Of a stretch of DNA of 64,000 nucleotides, positions 8,558-16,992 are shown in pieces (position 1 is the stretch's first letter; every line of letters starts with the position of its first letter). The stretch comes from Nonomuraea purpurea (lineage in GTDB: Bacteria; Actinomycetota; Actinomycetes; Streptosporangiales; Streptosporangiaceae). Both the position numbers and the translations under genes were made by a program. The notes under the pieces were generated by a model that was not told where the DNA came from, did not search any database, and worked only from the letters and a program-made list of their open reading frames with translations. The DNA lies in NCBI RefSeq assembly GCF_042650645.1, contig NZ_JBHSBI010000023.1:106063-170062 (forward strand), given 5' to 3'.

Positions 8558-10981
8558 ATGACGACGCTGCCCATCCACCACGTCCTGCCCGAGCTGCTCG
8601 GCGTGCTCGACCGCCACGGCACGGCGGTGCTGACGGCCCCTCCCGGCACCGGCAAGACCACGGTCGTGCCGTTGGCGCTGGCGAGGACGGGCCTGCGGGT
8701 GCTGGTGGCCGAGCCGCGGCGGCTGGCCGTACGCGCGGCGGCCAGGCGCATGGGCGTGAGCTACACCATCCGCGGCGAACGCCACGTGGGCGCGAACCCC
8801 ATGGTCGAGGTCGTCACGACGGGCGTGCTGCTCCAGCGCCTCCAGCGGGACCAGGAGCTGGCCGGCGTCGACGCGGTCATGCTCGACGAGTGCCACGAGC
8901 GCCACCTGGACGCGGACACGGCGCTGGCGTTCCTCCTGGACGTACGCGACACCCTCCGCCCCGACCTGCGCCTGCTCGCCACGTCCGCCACCGCCGACGC
9001 CGAGCCGTGGTCCCGGCTGCTCGGCGGCCCCGTCGTGGCGGCGACCGGCGCCACGCACCCCGTGGAGACGGTGTGGTCGCCGCCGCCGCGCCCGATGGCC
9101 CCGCCGCACGGTCTGCGCGTCGATCCCGCGTTCCTGTCGCACGTGGCCTCGGTCGTCCGCAGGGCGCTGGCAGAACGGGACGGCGACGTGCTGTGCTTCC
9201 TGCCGGGCGTGGGCGAGATCGCGAAGGTCGCCGGGCTGCTCGGCGACGTGGACGTCCTGCAGGTGCACGGGCAGGCCCCCGCCCACGTCCAGGACGCGGT
9301 CCTGTCGCCAGGCGAGTCGCGCAGGGTGGTGCTGGCCACGTCGGTCGCCGAGTCCAGCCTGACTGTCCCGGGAGTGCGGGTGGTGGTGGACTCGGGCCTG
9401 GCCCGCGAGCCGCGTACGGATCACGCCCGCGGCCTCGGCTCCCTCACCACGGTCAGGGTGTCGCGGGCCTCGGCGGACCAGCGGGCGGGGCGGGCGGGAC
9501 GGGAGGCGCCCGGCACGGTGTACCGCTGCTGGACGGCGGCCGACCACGAGCGCCTGGCCGAGCACTCACGTCCGGAGATCGCGTTGGCGGACCTGACGGG
9601 GTTCGCGTTGCAGGCGGCCTGCTGGGGCGTGCCCGACGCCTCGGGCCTGGCCCTGCTCGACCCGCCGCCACCGGCCGCGATGTCCGCCGCGACCCGCACG
9701 CTGAAGTCCCTCGGCGCCTTCGAAGACCCCCACGTCACCGAGCGCGGGCGGCGGATGGCGCTGGCCGGTGTCCATCCCCGGCTGGCCAGGGCCCTGCTGG
9801 ACCTCGGCCCACGGGCCGCGGAAGTGGTGGCCCTGCTGTCGGAGCAGCTCCCGCGCGACGCCGCCGACGACCTGGTTGAGGTCTGGCGCACGGCCCGCCG
9901 CGGCGGCACCGGCTTCGCCACCCGCTGGCGCCAGGAGACCAACCGCCTGCGCGCGACGAGCAAATCCACCGACCCGCAACCGCCGACAGAGACGCGCGGA
10001 TCACGGACACCCGACAACGCCCTGGCGGGCGGGTCGCGGTTGCCGGATGACGCCCTGGCCGGGTTGGCCGTGGCGTTGGCGTTTCCCGAGCGGGTGGCGC
10101 GCCGTCGCGGCGGCGGCTACCTCATGGCGTCCGGCACCCAGGCCCAGCTCCCGGAGGGCTCCAAGCTGCGCACGGCGGAATGGCTGGCCATCGCGGTCGC
10201 CGACAGGCCCACGGGCGCGCCCTCGGCCCGCATCAGGCAGGCCGTCGTCATCGACGAGCAGACCGCCAGAACGGCCGTCCTGGCCACCACCGAGGACGAG
10301 GTCGCCTGGCGGGTCCCGCCGGGCGAGCGCCGCGGCGACGTCTCGGCCCGCAGGGTCGAGCGCCTGGGCGCGATCGAGCTGTCGGCCAGGCCGCTCAAGG
10401 ACGCCGACGTCCGCGAGGCGATCCTGTACGGCCTGCGCACCGAAGACCTCCTGACCTGGACGAAACCGGCAAAAGACCTCCGAGCCCGCCTGGCGTTCTG
10501 CCATCGCGCGATCGGCGACCCGTGGCCCTCGATGGACGCCCTCGTCGACCTGGCCGACCAGTGGCTGGAGCCCGAACTGTCCAGGGCGCGCCGCCGCGCC
10601 GACCTGGAGCGCATCGACGTGGCCTCCGCCCTCAAACGCCTGATCCCGTGGAGCGAACGCCTCGACGTCACGGCCCCGGAACGCCTCGAAGTGCCCAGCG
10701 GCTCCCACATCCGCCTGGACTATTCAAAGGACCAGCCGGTGCTCGCGGTGAAGCTGCAGGAGTTGTTCGGCTGGGAGGAGACCCCGCGGATCGCCGGCGT
10801 GCCCGTGCTGGTGCATCTGCTCTCCCCCGCGGGCCGCCCGGTGGCCGTCACCGCGGACCTGGCCTCGTTCTGGCGCGACGGTTACCGCTCCGTACGCGCC
10901 GAGCTCCGCGGCCGCTACCCCAAGCACCCGTGGCCGGAGGACCCGCTCACCGCCGTGCCCACCCGCCGGGTGAAGAGATGA
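8558..10981 (+). CDS. hrpB: ATP-dependent RNA helicase HrpB
   Basis: This DEAH-type helicase (807 aa) has Walker A PPGTGKTT near residue 28, the DECHER box near residue 110, the SATAD motif III, and the conserved QRAGRAGRE motif VI in the second RecA domain, followed by a helicase-associated domain and the HrpB C-terminal domain. Length is normal for HrpB, which is widespread but of unclear physiological role in RNA metabolism. Around residues 490-510 there is a small internal tandem duplication (GSRTPDNALAG followed by GSRLPDDALAG), probably in a linker. Start is the ATG at 8558. Confidence 0.94.
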   Translation: MTTLPIHHVLPELLGVLDRHGTAVLTAPPGTGKTTVVPLALARTGLRVLVAEPRRLAVRAAARRMGVSYTIRGERHVGANPMVEVVTTGVLLQRLQRDQELAGVDAVMLDECHERHLDADTALAFLLDVRDTLRPDLRLLATSATADAEPWSRLLGGPVVAATGATHPVETVWSPPPRPMAPPHGLRVDPAFLSHVASVVRRALAERDGDVLCFLPGVGEIAKVAGLLGDVDVLQVHGQAPAHVQDAVLSPGESRRVVLATSVAESSLTVPGVRVVVDSGLAREPRTDHARGLGSLTTVRVSRASADQRAGRAGREAPGTVYRCWTAADHERLAEHSRPEIALADLTGFALQAACWGVPDASGLALLDPPPPAAMSAATRTLKSLGAFEDPHVTERGRRMALAGVHPRLARALLDLGPRAAEVVALLSEQLPRDAADDLVEVWRTARRGGTGFATRWRQETNRLRATSKSTDPQPPTETRGSRTPDNALAGGSRLPDDALAGLAVALAFPERVARRRGGGYLMASGTQAQLPEGSKLRTAEWLAIAVADRPTGAPSARIRQAVVIDEQTARTAVLATTEDEVAWRVPPGERRGDVSARRVERLGAIELSARPLKDADVREAILYGLRTEDLLTWTKPAKDLRARLAFCHRAIGDPWPSMDALVDLADQWLEPELSRARRRADLERIDVASALKRLIPWSERLDVTAPERLEVPSGSHIRLDYSKDQPVLAVKLQELFGWEETPRIAGVPVLVHLLSPAGRPVAVTADLASFWRDGYRSVRAELRGRYPKHPWPEDPLTAVPTRRVKR

Positions 10982-11024
10982 GATCGTCCTCGCAACGAAG
11001 AGTGAAAACCTGCACACTCTAGAC

Positions 11025-12467
11025 ATGTTGTGGGCAGGCAGGTCCGCCATCGAGATCGCGACGGCCGTCCGGCACGGTGAGGTCACCGCGACGACAGTCG
11101 TCGAGGAGCACCTTCACGTCATCTCGGAGCGGGATTCCCGGGTAGGGGCGTTCCGGCTGGTCAGAGAGCAGGCCGTGGACGAGGCGCGGGCCGTTCAGAA
11201 GCGGCGGGACCTGGCGGAGCTGCCGCTGGCGGGGGTGCCCGTCGCGGTGAAGGACAACCTGGAGGTCGCGGGCGAGTCCATGCGCGGCGGGTCGGCGGCC
11301 ACCGACGACGCCCCCGCGCCCGGGGACCACGAGACGGTCGCGCGGCTGCGGGCGGCGGGCGCGGTGGTGATCGGCCTGACGAACCTGCCCGAGCTGGGCC
11401 TGGTCGCGCTCGGCGACAGCGCGTACGGCATCGTCCGCAACCCGTGGGACCTCGCGCGCACGCCCGGCGGCTCGTCCTCGGGCAGCGCGGCGGCCGTGGC
11501 GGCGGGCATGGTCCCGCTCGCGCTCGGCAACGACGGCATGGGCTCGCTGCGCATCCCGGCGGCGTGCTGCGGGGTGCTGGCCATCAAGCCGGGCACCGGT
11601 CTGGTGCCCACGCCGGCGGACGACTGGGACCGGCTCACCGAGAACGGCCCGCTGGCCAGAACCGCCGCCGACCTGTCGCTGGCGCTGTCGGTGCTGGCCG
11701 CCGACCCGGCGCTGGCGCAGTCCTGGCGCGGCGGCAGGCGGGTCGAGCCCCAGCCGGCGATGTTGCGCTCGGTGTGGGCGGACGACGACGAGGTGTGGGA
11801 GCCGCAGCCGCTCCCGGACAACCCCGAGCCGTTCGACCTGCGGGTGGCCTACGCGCCCCAGCCGCTGCCTCCCGGGCTGCCCGTGAACAGGGAGTTCCAG
11901 GCCGCGGTGCGGGCGGCGGCGGAGACCCTGCGCGTGGGCGGGCACACGGTGGTCGAGCACGGCGGCAGGCTGCCCGCCTGGCTCGGCCCCGCCACGATCG
12001 CCACGTGGCTGACCAGGGCGGCGGCGTCGGCGTCCGGCCTGGACCGGCGGCGGCTGGAGCGCCGCACCGGGGGGCTGGCCCGCGCGGGCGGGGTGCTGGC
12101 CGCGCTGAAGCTCGACGGCGTCCGGGGCCGTGAGCGCTGGCGCGCGTACGGGGCCGACCAGTGGTTCGGCGACGCCGACGTGCTGATCATGCCCGCCCTG
12201 GCCGCGATCCCGCCGAGGGCCGAGCGCTGGGGCGAGCGCGGGTTCCTGCGCAACGCCCTGACCAACATCAGGTACGCCCCCACCACCGGCGCGTGGAACA
12301 TGTGCGGCTGGCCCGCGATCAGCGTGCCCCTGGCCACGCACTCCAGCGGCCTGCCCATCGGCGTCCAGCTCGTCGCCCCGCCCGGCGGCGAACCCCACCT
12401 GCTCGGTCTGGCCGCCCAGCTCCAGTCGGCGCACCCGCCGCTACGCCCGCCGGGCTTCGCGTTTTGA
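11025..12467 (+). CDS. Amidase, amidase-signature family
   Basis: The 480-residue product carries the Ser-cisSer-Lys triad of the amidase signature family: K76 in VPVAVKDN, the glycine/serine-rich RTPGGSSSGSAAAVAAG stretch around residues 146-161 supplying the cis-Ser, and the nucleophile S174 in GNDGMGSLRIPAA. These enzymes hydrolyse C-N bonds in amides, and some transfer acyl groups. The C-terminal region is complete (WNMCGWPAISVP). There is no sign that it is a GatA subunit, since no gatB or gatC is nearby. Substrate unknown. Confidence 0.93.
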   Translation: MLWAGRSAIEIATAVRHGEVTATTVVEEHLHVISERDSRVGAFRLVREQAVDEARAVQKRRDLAELPLAGVPVAVKDNLEVAGESMRGGSAATDDAPAPGDHETVARLRAAGAVVIGLTNLPELGLVALGDSAYGIVRNPWDLARTPGGSSSGSAAAVAAGMVPLALGNDGMGSLRIPAACCGVLAIKPGTGLVPTPADDWDRLTENGPLARTAADLSLALSVLAADPALAQSWRGGRRVEPQPAMLRSVWADDDEVWEPQPLPDNPEPFDLRVAYAPQPLPPGLPVNREFQAAVRAAAETLRVGGHTVVEHGGRLPAWLGPATIATWLTRAAASASGLDRRRLERRTGGLARAGGVLAALKLDGVRGRERWRAYGADQWFGDADVLIMPALAAIPPRAERWGERGFLRNALTNIRYAPTTGAWNMCGWPAISVPLATHSSGLPIGVQLVAPPGGEPHLLGLAAQLQSAHPPLRPPGFAF

Positions 12468-12570
12468 GGCCCGGAACCTGGGCTCCGACGTGCGTGATCG
12501 TGCCCTCGTGGTCTATTGACACGGCCTTCCGCGCTGCCCCACTGTGAACGCAGATGACGGGAGAGCAGCC

Positions 12571-12897
12571 ATGCCGCGTGAAGTTCCTGGCACCTCGAAC
12601 ATGCCGCCTCCTCCGCGCCGGATTCAGCCGGGTGACAACGTCGCGGACACCCGCTCGGCCGGTGACGACGACAGGGCCGACGCCTTCCGCCGGGCCCTGG
12701 GGTCCGACCGCACCCGCGAGGTCATCCGCGCGCTGGTCGAGGCCGACGGGCAGTTGCCCATCGCCGAGCTGCAGGTTCAGGCCGGGCTGTCGTTCCTGGA
12801 GTTCACGTCGGTGCTGGCCGAGCTGACAGAAGAGGGGTTGCTGACGGTGGACGGTCCTCCCGGGCACGAGACCGTGTCCCTGTTCGACAAGGGCTGA
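12571..12897 (+). CDS. Small protein with winged-helix-like domain (module partner 1)
   Basis: The start is placed at the ATG at 12571 behind GGGAGA; an in-frame GTG at 12544 is possible. The 108-residue product has a disordered first third (MPPPPRRIQPGDN), then a segment (about 50-108) of helices and a short wing: AELQVQAGLSFLEFTSVLAEL, then GLLTVDG and HETVSLF. The same pattern ends the product of the next gene (LQARSGLPLYEFSRVLEAL, GRVSLGG, KETVFLN), so the two proteins share a domain. The function is unknown; six bases separate the genes, so they are almost certainly co-translated. Confidence 0.75.
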   Translation: MPREVPGTSNMPPPPRRIQPGDNVADTRSAGDDDRADAFRRALGSDRTREVIRALVEADGQLPIAELQVQAGLSFLEFTSVLAELTEEGLLTVDGPPGHETVSLFDKG

Positions 12898-12903
12898 GCC
12901 TCG

Positions 12904-13740
12904 GTGGTCTCGTTCGTGGCGGCGGGACTCATCGGGGCGCTGGTCGCGCTGGCCGAGCTGGTGTCCCGTTACCGGGACGATCCGTGGCACGCGATCGTCT
13001 CACTTGCGGCCGGGCTCTATGTGGTGGTCAACCTGGCGGGTTCCGTCAGCGGCCTGTGGATCATCAAGCAGTTCGGCTGGACGTTCGGCGCCGCGCAGGC
13101 TGGTCTGGACCTGACGCAGATCCTCGTCGCGGGCTTCGGTTCGAGTGCGCTGTTCCGCAGTTCGCTGTTCAACGTCACGGTGGGCAACCAGGTCGTCGGG
13201 GTCGGGCCGAGCGCCGTACTGACGGTCCTGCTGTCGGCCGCCGACCGGGCGGTGGACCGCGGCCAGGCGAAGATCCGCTCGGAGCAGGCCCGCAGGATCA
13301 TGGAGAACTATCCGTTCGAACGGGGCGCGGACGCTCTGTTCCAGTACAGCATCGCGACGCTGCAGAATTTCTCGCCCACCGAGACCAAGGCGATCGAGGA
13401 CAGGATCTCCTCCCTTCGATCGGGCCGCGAGTCCACGCTGCCGGACCAGGTGAAGTCGTACCTGCTGGGTCTGGCGCTGCAGACGCTGGTCGGCGCGAAG
13501 ACGCTGCGCGAGCTGGTCGATTCGCTGCGGCCGGTCATCGAGCAGGCCCCTCCCGCCGAACAGGTGCTGCTGGACATCCTGCGGACGGACCGCAGGTCCG
13601 AGTTGCGCTCTCTGCAGGCGCGTTCAGGGCTGCCGCTCTACGAGTTCTCCCGCGTGCTGGAAGCGCTCGCCTCGGCGGGCCGGGTGTCTCTCGGTGGAGA
13701 TCCGGGCAAGGAGACGGTGTTTCTGAACGCCGCGGCCTGA
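12904..13740 (+). CDS. Membrane-anchored protein with C-terminal winged-helix-like domain (module partner 2)
   Basis: The 278-residue product starts at a GTG six bases after the previous stop. Residues about 1-120 contain three to four hydrophobic segments (for example VSFVAAGLIGALVALAELV and IVSLAAGLYVVVNLAG), a soluble helical region follows, and the last 65 residues resemble the complete winged-helix-like segment of the preceding small protein. No catalytic motif is seen. One reading is a membrane sensor or tethering protein whose tail interacts with the free partner, or which dimerises with it. I do not recognise the family. Confidence 0.75.
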   Translation: MVSFVAAGLIGALVALAELVSRYRDDPWHAIVSLAAGLYVVVNLAGSVSGLWIIKQFGWTFGAAQAGLDLTQILVAGFGSSALFRSSLFNVTVGNQVVGVGPSAVLTVLLSAADRAVDRGQAKIRSEQARRIMENYPFERGADALFQYSIATLQNFSPTETKAIEDRISSLRSGRESTLPDQVKSYLLGLALQTLVGAKTLRELVDSLRPVIEQAPPAEQVLLDILRTDRRSELRSLQARSGLPLYEFSRVLEALASAGRVSLGGDPGKETVFLNAAA

Positions 13741-13818
13741 CGCGGCGAGCCTGCACCTGACAGAGGTACCTTCAGCGGGGCGCTGGCAGCCCGGAGAGCG
13801 CGGGCGCAGCCTGGCCGC

Positions 13819-15171
13819 ATGACGAAGGACAGTTTCCACGCCCGCGACTGGGCGGTGCTCGTCACGCTGTGCGGCGCGACCTTCATGACGGGCCTCGACT
13901 ATTCGATCATCACGGTCGCCCTGCCCGAGATCGGCCGCGATCTGGGCTTCGCCACGCGGGGTGATCTGCAGTGGGTGGTGACGGCCTGCCTGTTGCCGAC
14001 GGCCGCGTTGATGCCGCTGTTCGGGCGGGCCTCTGACGTAGTGGGACGGCGGCGGTTGTTCGCGTTCGGCGTGACGGCCTTCGCTGCGTTCTCGTTGCTG
14101 GCGGCCCTGGCTCCGGCGCCGGGGGTGCTGGTCGGCGCGCGGGCGGGGCAGGGCGTGGCGGCGGCCATGATCGGCCCGACCGCGCTGGCGCTGATGACCA
14201 CGGCCTTCCCCGAGGGGCCGAGGCGCACCCGCGCCATGGGCGTCAACGGCGCGCTGTTGTCGCTCGGCTTCGTGATCGGCACCATCGGCGGCGGGGTGGT
14301 CACAAGCGGGCTGGACTGGCGCTGGACCATGTTCATCCTGGTCGGCATCGGCGTGCTCGTGCTGGTGGGCGCGCTGGCCGTGGTGCCGCGCGCCGGGGGC
14401 GGGCTCGCGGCCCGGCTGGACGTGCCCGGCGCGGTGCTGGCGAGCGCCGGGCTGTTCGCCCTGGTGTATGGCATCTCTACACTCGGCTGGTGGAGCGTGG
14501 CGGCGGCGGTGCTGCTGCTCGGGGCGTTCCTGGCGGTGGAGTCCCGGCACGCGGCCCCGCTGGTGCCACCTCGGTTGCTGCGCCGCCCGACCGTGGCGTG
14601 GGGGATGCTGGTCGCGCTGGTCACGTTCGCGATGTGCGGCGGGGCGACGGTGCTGCTGAGCGTCTACATGCAGGAGGTGCTGGGCTGGTCGGCGCTGGCG
14701 ACCGGGCTGGCCTTCCTCGGCGAGGGCGTGGCTGCCCTGGTGGCGGGCGGCCTGGCGGCGCGGCTCATCGACGCCAGGGGCGCGGCCTCGACGGCCGCGG
14801 CGGGCCTGACCGTGCAGGCGCTGGGGACGGCGGCGATGGCGTTCCTGTCCTCGGGCGGCGGGCTGGGCGTGCTGCTGGCGACGTCGGCGGCGATGGGGTT
14901 CGGCCATGTGCTGACCGTGGTGGCGGCCATCACGACGATCACGTCCGGGCTCGACCCGGCCGACCAGGGGGTGGCGGGCAGTCTGGCGCAGATGCCCACC
15001 TTTATCGGGGCGGTCGGGCTGGCCGGCCTGACCGCGATCGTGGCCGCGCACGCCGATCTGCTGACGGGACTGCGTACGGCCTTCGTCGTGGCCGGCGCGG
15101 TCGCCCTGCTCGGCGCGGCCTGCGCCGCCCGGCTGCCGGGCCGGGTCGCTACCCCTGCGGCAGCCGTCTGA
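13819..15171 (+). CDS. MFS transporter, DHA2 (EmrB/QacA) family
   Basis: The 450-residue protein has about fourteen hydrophobic segments. Signature sequences include FMTGLDYSIITVALPEIGRDL in the first helix region, a GRASDVVGRRRLF loop (motif A) and a motif C-like GALLSLGFVIGTIGGG. It is a proton-driven drug or metabolite exporter. The downstream gene on the opposite strand, an MmyB-type regulator, overlaps its 3' end by 23 bp, so regulation by that neighbour is possible but not shown. Start is the ATG at 13819. Confidence 0.9.
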   Translation: MTKDSFHARDWAVLVTLCGATFMTGLDYSIITVALPEIGRDLGFATRGDLQWVVTACLLPTAALMPLFGRASDVVGRRRLFAFGVTAFAAFSLLAALAPAPGVLVGARAGQGVAAAMIGPTALALMTTAFPEGPRRTRAMGVNGALLSLGFVIGTIGGGVVTSGLDWRWTMFILVGIGVLVLVGALAVVPRAGGGLAARLDVPGAVLASAGLFALVYGISTLGWWSVAAAVLLLGAFLAVESRHAAPLVPPRLLRRPTVAWGMLVALVTFAMCGGATVLLSVYMQEVLGWSALATGLAFLGEGVAALVAGGLAARLIDARGAASTAAAGLTVQALGTAAMAFLSSGGGLGVLLATSAAMGFGHVLTVVAAITTITSGLDPADQGVAGSLAQMPTFIGAVGLAGLTAIVAAHADLLTGLRTAFVVAGAVALLGAACAARLPGRVATPAAAV

Positions 15172-15961
15172 GCAGCTCCTCCGAGCCGGGCTCAGGCTGG
15201 AAGACCACCACGCCCTGCCCTTCGTCGTCGGGCGTGCGCAGCAGTTCGGCGGTGAGCGTGACGACGCCCAGTTCGGGATGGCGGTAGCCGCGCGAGATGG
15301 AGGCGCAGTTGCTCACCGGGTGCTCCGGCCACATGGCCGCGAACGCGGCGCTGCCCGCCGTCAGCTCGGCGACCAGGTCGCGCAGCCCCTGGTCGCCGGG
15401 GAACCTGCCGAGCGACCCCTGCAGGTAGGCGATGTCGTCGCGGGCCTTGCGCTCCCAGTCGACGTAGCGCTCGCAGGCGCGGTCGTCGAGGAAGTCCATG
15501 CGGGCGAAGTTCGGGCGGGGTTCGCGGCCGGGCGCGTCGAAGTCCAGGTGCGGGGCGAACAGGGCGTGCGCCTGCCGGTTCCAGGCCAGCACGTCGGCCC
15601 GGCGGCCCACCGCCCAGGCGGGTACGTCGGTGAACGACTCGACCATGCGCCTGATGCCCGGCCTGAGCACCTCGGGAGGGGCGGCCGTGCGAGAGCGGGC
15701 GGCCCTGGCCAGGCGGTGTAGGTGGGCGCGCTCGTCGTCGTCCAGCCGCAGCACCCTGGCCAGGGCGTCGAGCACCTCGGCGGAGACGTTGACGTCCTGG
15801 CCCTGCTCCAGCCGGGTGTAGTAGCCGACGCTGACGCCGGCCAGCGGCGCCAGCTCCTCCCTGCGCAGCCCGGCCACGCGGCGGTGCCGCACGCCGGGGC
15901 GCAGCCCCACGTCCTGCGGACGGAGCTGCGCCCTGCGCGACTTCAGGAACTCACCGAGCAC
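15149..15961 (-). CDS. XRE family regulator with MmyB-like ligand-binding domain
   Basis: The 270-residue product has an XRE helix-turn-helix (residues about 5-85; RVAGLRREELAPLAGVSVGYYTRLEQG) followed by the MmyB-like domain (about 105-265; VGRRADVLAWNRQAHAL and WPEHPV). Proteins of this architecture are common in actinomycetes and often control a neighbouring oxidoreductase or exporter; the related MmyB itself is a methylenomycin activator. It lies downstream of the short aldehyde dehydrogenase-like gene by 3 bp and overlaps the convergent exporter gene. Confidence 0.88.
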   Translation of the reverse strand: MLGEFLKSRRAQLRPQDVGLRPGVRHRRVAGLRREELAPLAGVSVGYYTRLEQGQDVNVSAEVLDALARVLRLDDDERAHLHRLARAARSRTAAPPEVLRPGIRRMVESFTDVPAWAVGRRADVLAWNRQAHALFAPHLDFDAPGREPRPNFARMDFLDDRACERYVDWERKARDDIAYLQGSLGRFPGDQGLRDLVAELTAGSAAFAAMWPEHPVSNCASISRGYRHPELGVVTLTAELLRTPDDEGQGVVVFQPEPGSEELLRRLPQG

Positions 15962-15964
15962 CGG

Positions 15965-16813
15965 CTACACCCCGAGCGGGTGCCAGACGGTCTTGGTTTC
16001 CAGGAAGCGGGTCATCCGGGTGATGCCGGGGTCGGCGGTGAAGTCCTCCAGACGTCCGGGGCGCAGCACCCGCTTGAGGTTCTCCGCGGCCTCCTGCTCG
16101 CACCGCAGCGCCAGGTCGTCGTCCTCGACCCCGGTCAGGTCGAGGGCGTTGACGTCCATGTGCGCCGCCAGCCACGGGGCCAGCTCGGCCTGGTGCCCGG
16201 TCAGGACGTTGACCACGCCGCCCGGCAGGTCGGAGGTGGCCAGCACCTCCGACAGGGTGATCGCGGCAAGCGGCGCGCGTTCCGAGGCGACCACCACGCA
16301 CGTGTTGCCGGTGACGATCGCCGGCGCGACCACGGAGACGAGCCCGAGCAGCGGGTCGGCGGGCGCGACGATCGCGACCACCCCGGTCGGCTCGGGCGTG
16401 GACAGGTTGAAGTACGGCCCCGCGACCGGGTTGGCGGCCCCGTGCACGGAGGTGATCTTGTCGGACCACCCCGCGTACCAGACGAGCCGGTCCACGGTCG
16501 CGTCCACGACCTCGAGCGCCGCCTTCTTGCCGCCACCCAGCTCTTCGGCGAACTGGGCGCGGCGGCCTTCGAGCATCTCGGCGACGCGGTAGAGGATCTG
16601 GCCCCGGTTGTAGGCGGTGGCGCCGGACCAGCCGGGGAACGCCTTGCGCGCGGCCACCACGGCGTCGCGGGCGTCCTTGCGCGAGGCCCTGGACGCGTTG
16701 GCGAGGAAGTCGCCCTTGGCCGAGGTCACGGGGTAGGACCTCCCACTCTCCGAGCGCGGGAACGCCCCTCCGATATACAGCTTGTAGGTCTTTCTGACGG
16801 ACAACCTACTCAT
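15965..16813 (-). CDS. Short aldehyde dehydrogenase-like protein lacking the catalytic domain
   Basis: The 282-residue product is colinear with the N-terminal NAD-binding part of aldehyde dehydrogenases (LYIGGAFPRSESGR at the start; LVWYAGWSDKI; GVVAIVAPADPLLGL where active enzymes have a PWN-containing segment) but stops before the region that would hold the catalytic cysteine. The general-base glutamate motif LELGGK is also missing. Full-length relatives are about 480 residues. It follows the complete aldehyde dehydrogenase and deoC in the same direction. It may act as a non-catalytic partner of the complete enzyme; alternatively it is a decaying paralogue, although the frame is intact. Confidence 0.85.
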   Translation of the reverse strand: MSRLSVRKTYKLYIGGAFPRSESGRSYPVTSAKGDFLANASRASRKDARDAVVAARKAFPGWSGATAYNRGQILYRVAEMLEGRRAQFAEELGGGKKAALEVVDATVDRLVWYAGWSDKITSVHGAANPVAGPYFNLSTPEPTGVVAIVAPADPLLGLVSVVAPAIVTGNTCVVVASERAPLAAITLSEVLATSDLPGGVVNVLTGHQAELAPWLAAHMDVNALDLTGVEDDDLALRCEQEAAENLKRVLRPGRLEDFTADPGITRMTRFLETKTVWHPLGV

Positions 16814-16992
16814 CGCCCCGCCCTCTCCACGTGGACTCCTGCGACATCTGGACCGGCACGAAGACCTGCCCGCACCGGCTCACGCCGCAGCGGTGGGCGT
16901 ACCAGCCGGTGCGTACGGGACGCCCGGCCCTGGCGAAGGCGTGGCCGCGGGTGACCTGCGCCCGGCGTTGACGGCGGCCTGGACGGCGGTGC

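Noticed and set aside
11019..12434. 471-codon minus-strand open frame over the amidase gene
   Set aside because: The amidase on the plus strand has all catalytic motifs; the antisense product is low complexity.
13624..15051. 475-codon minus-strand open frame over the DHA2 exporter
   Set aside because: It is composed of Arg/Gln/His-rich shadow sequence without any motif.
16814..16992. Possible small gene between the two aldehyde dehydrogenase genes
   Set aside because: Frames exist on the minus strand, but their compositions are Arg/Gly/Pro-rich, they lack a ribosome-binding site and they overlap neighbouring starts.
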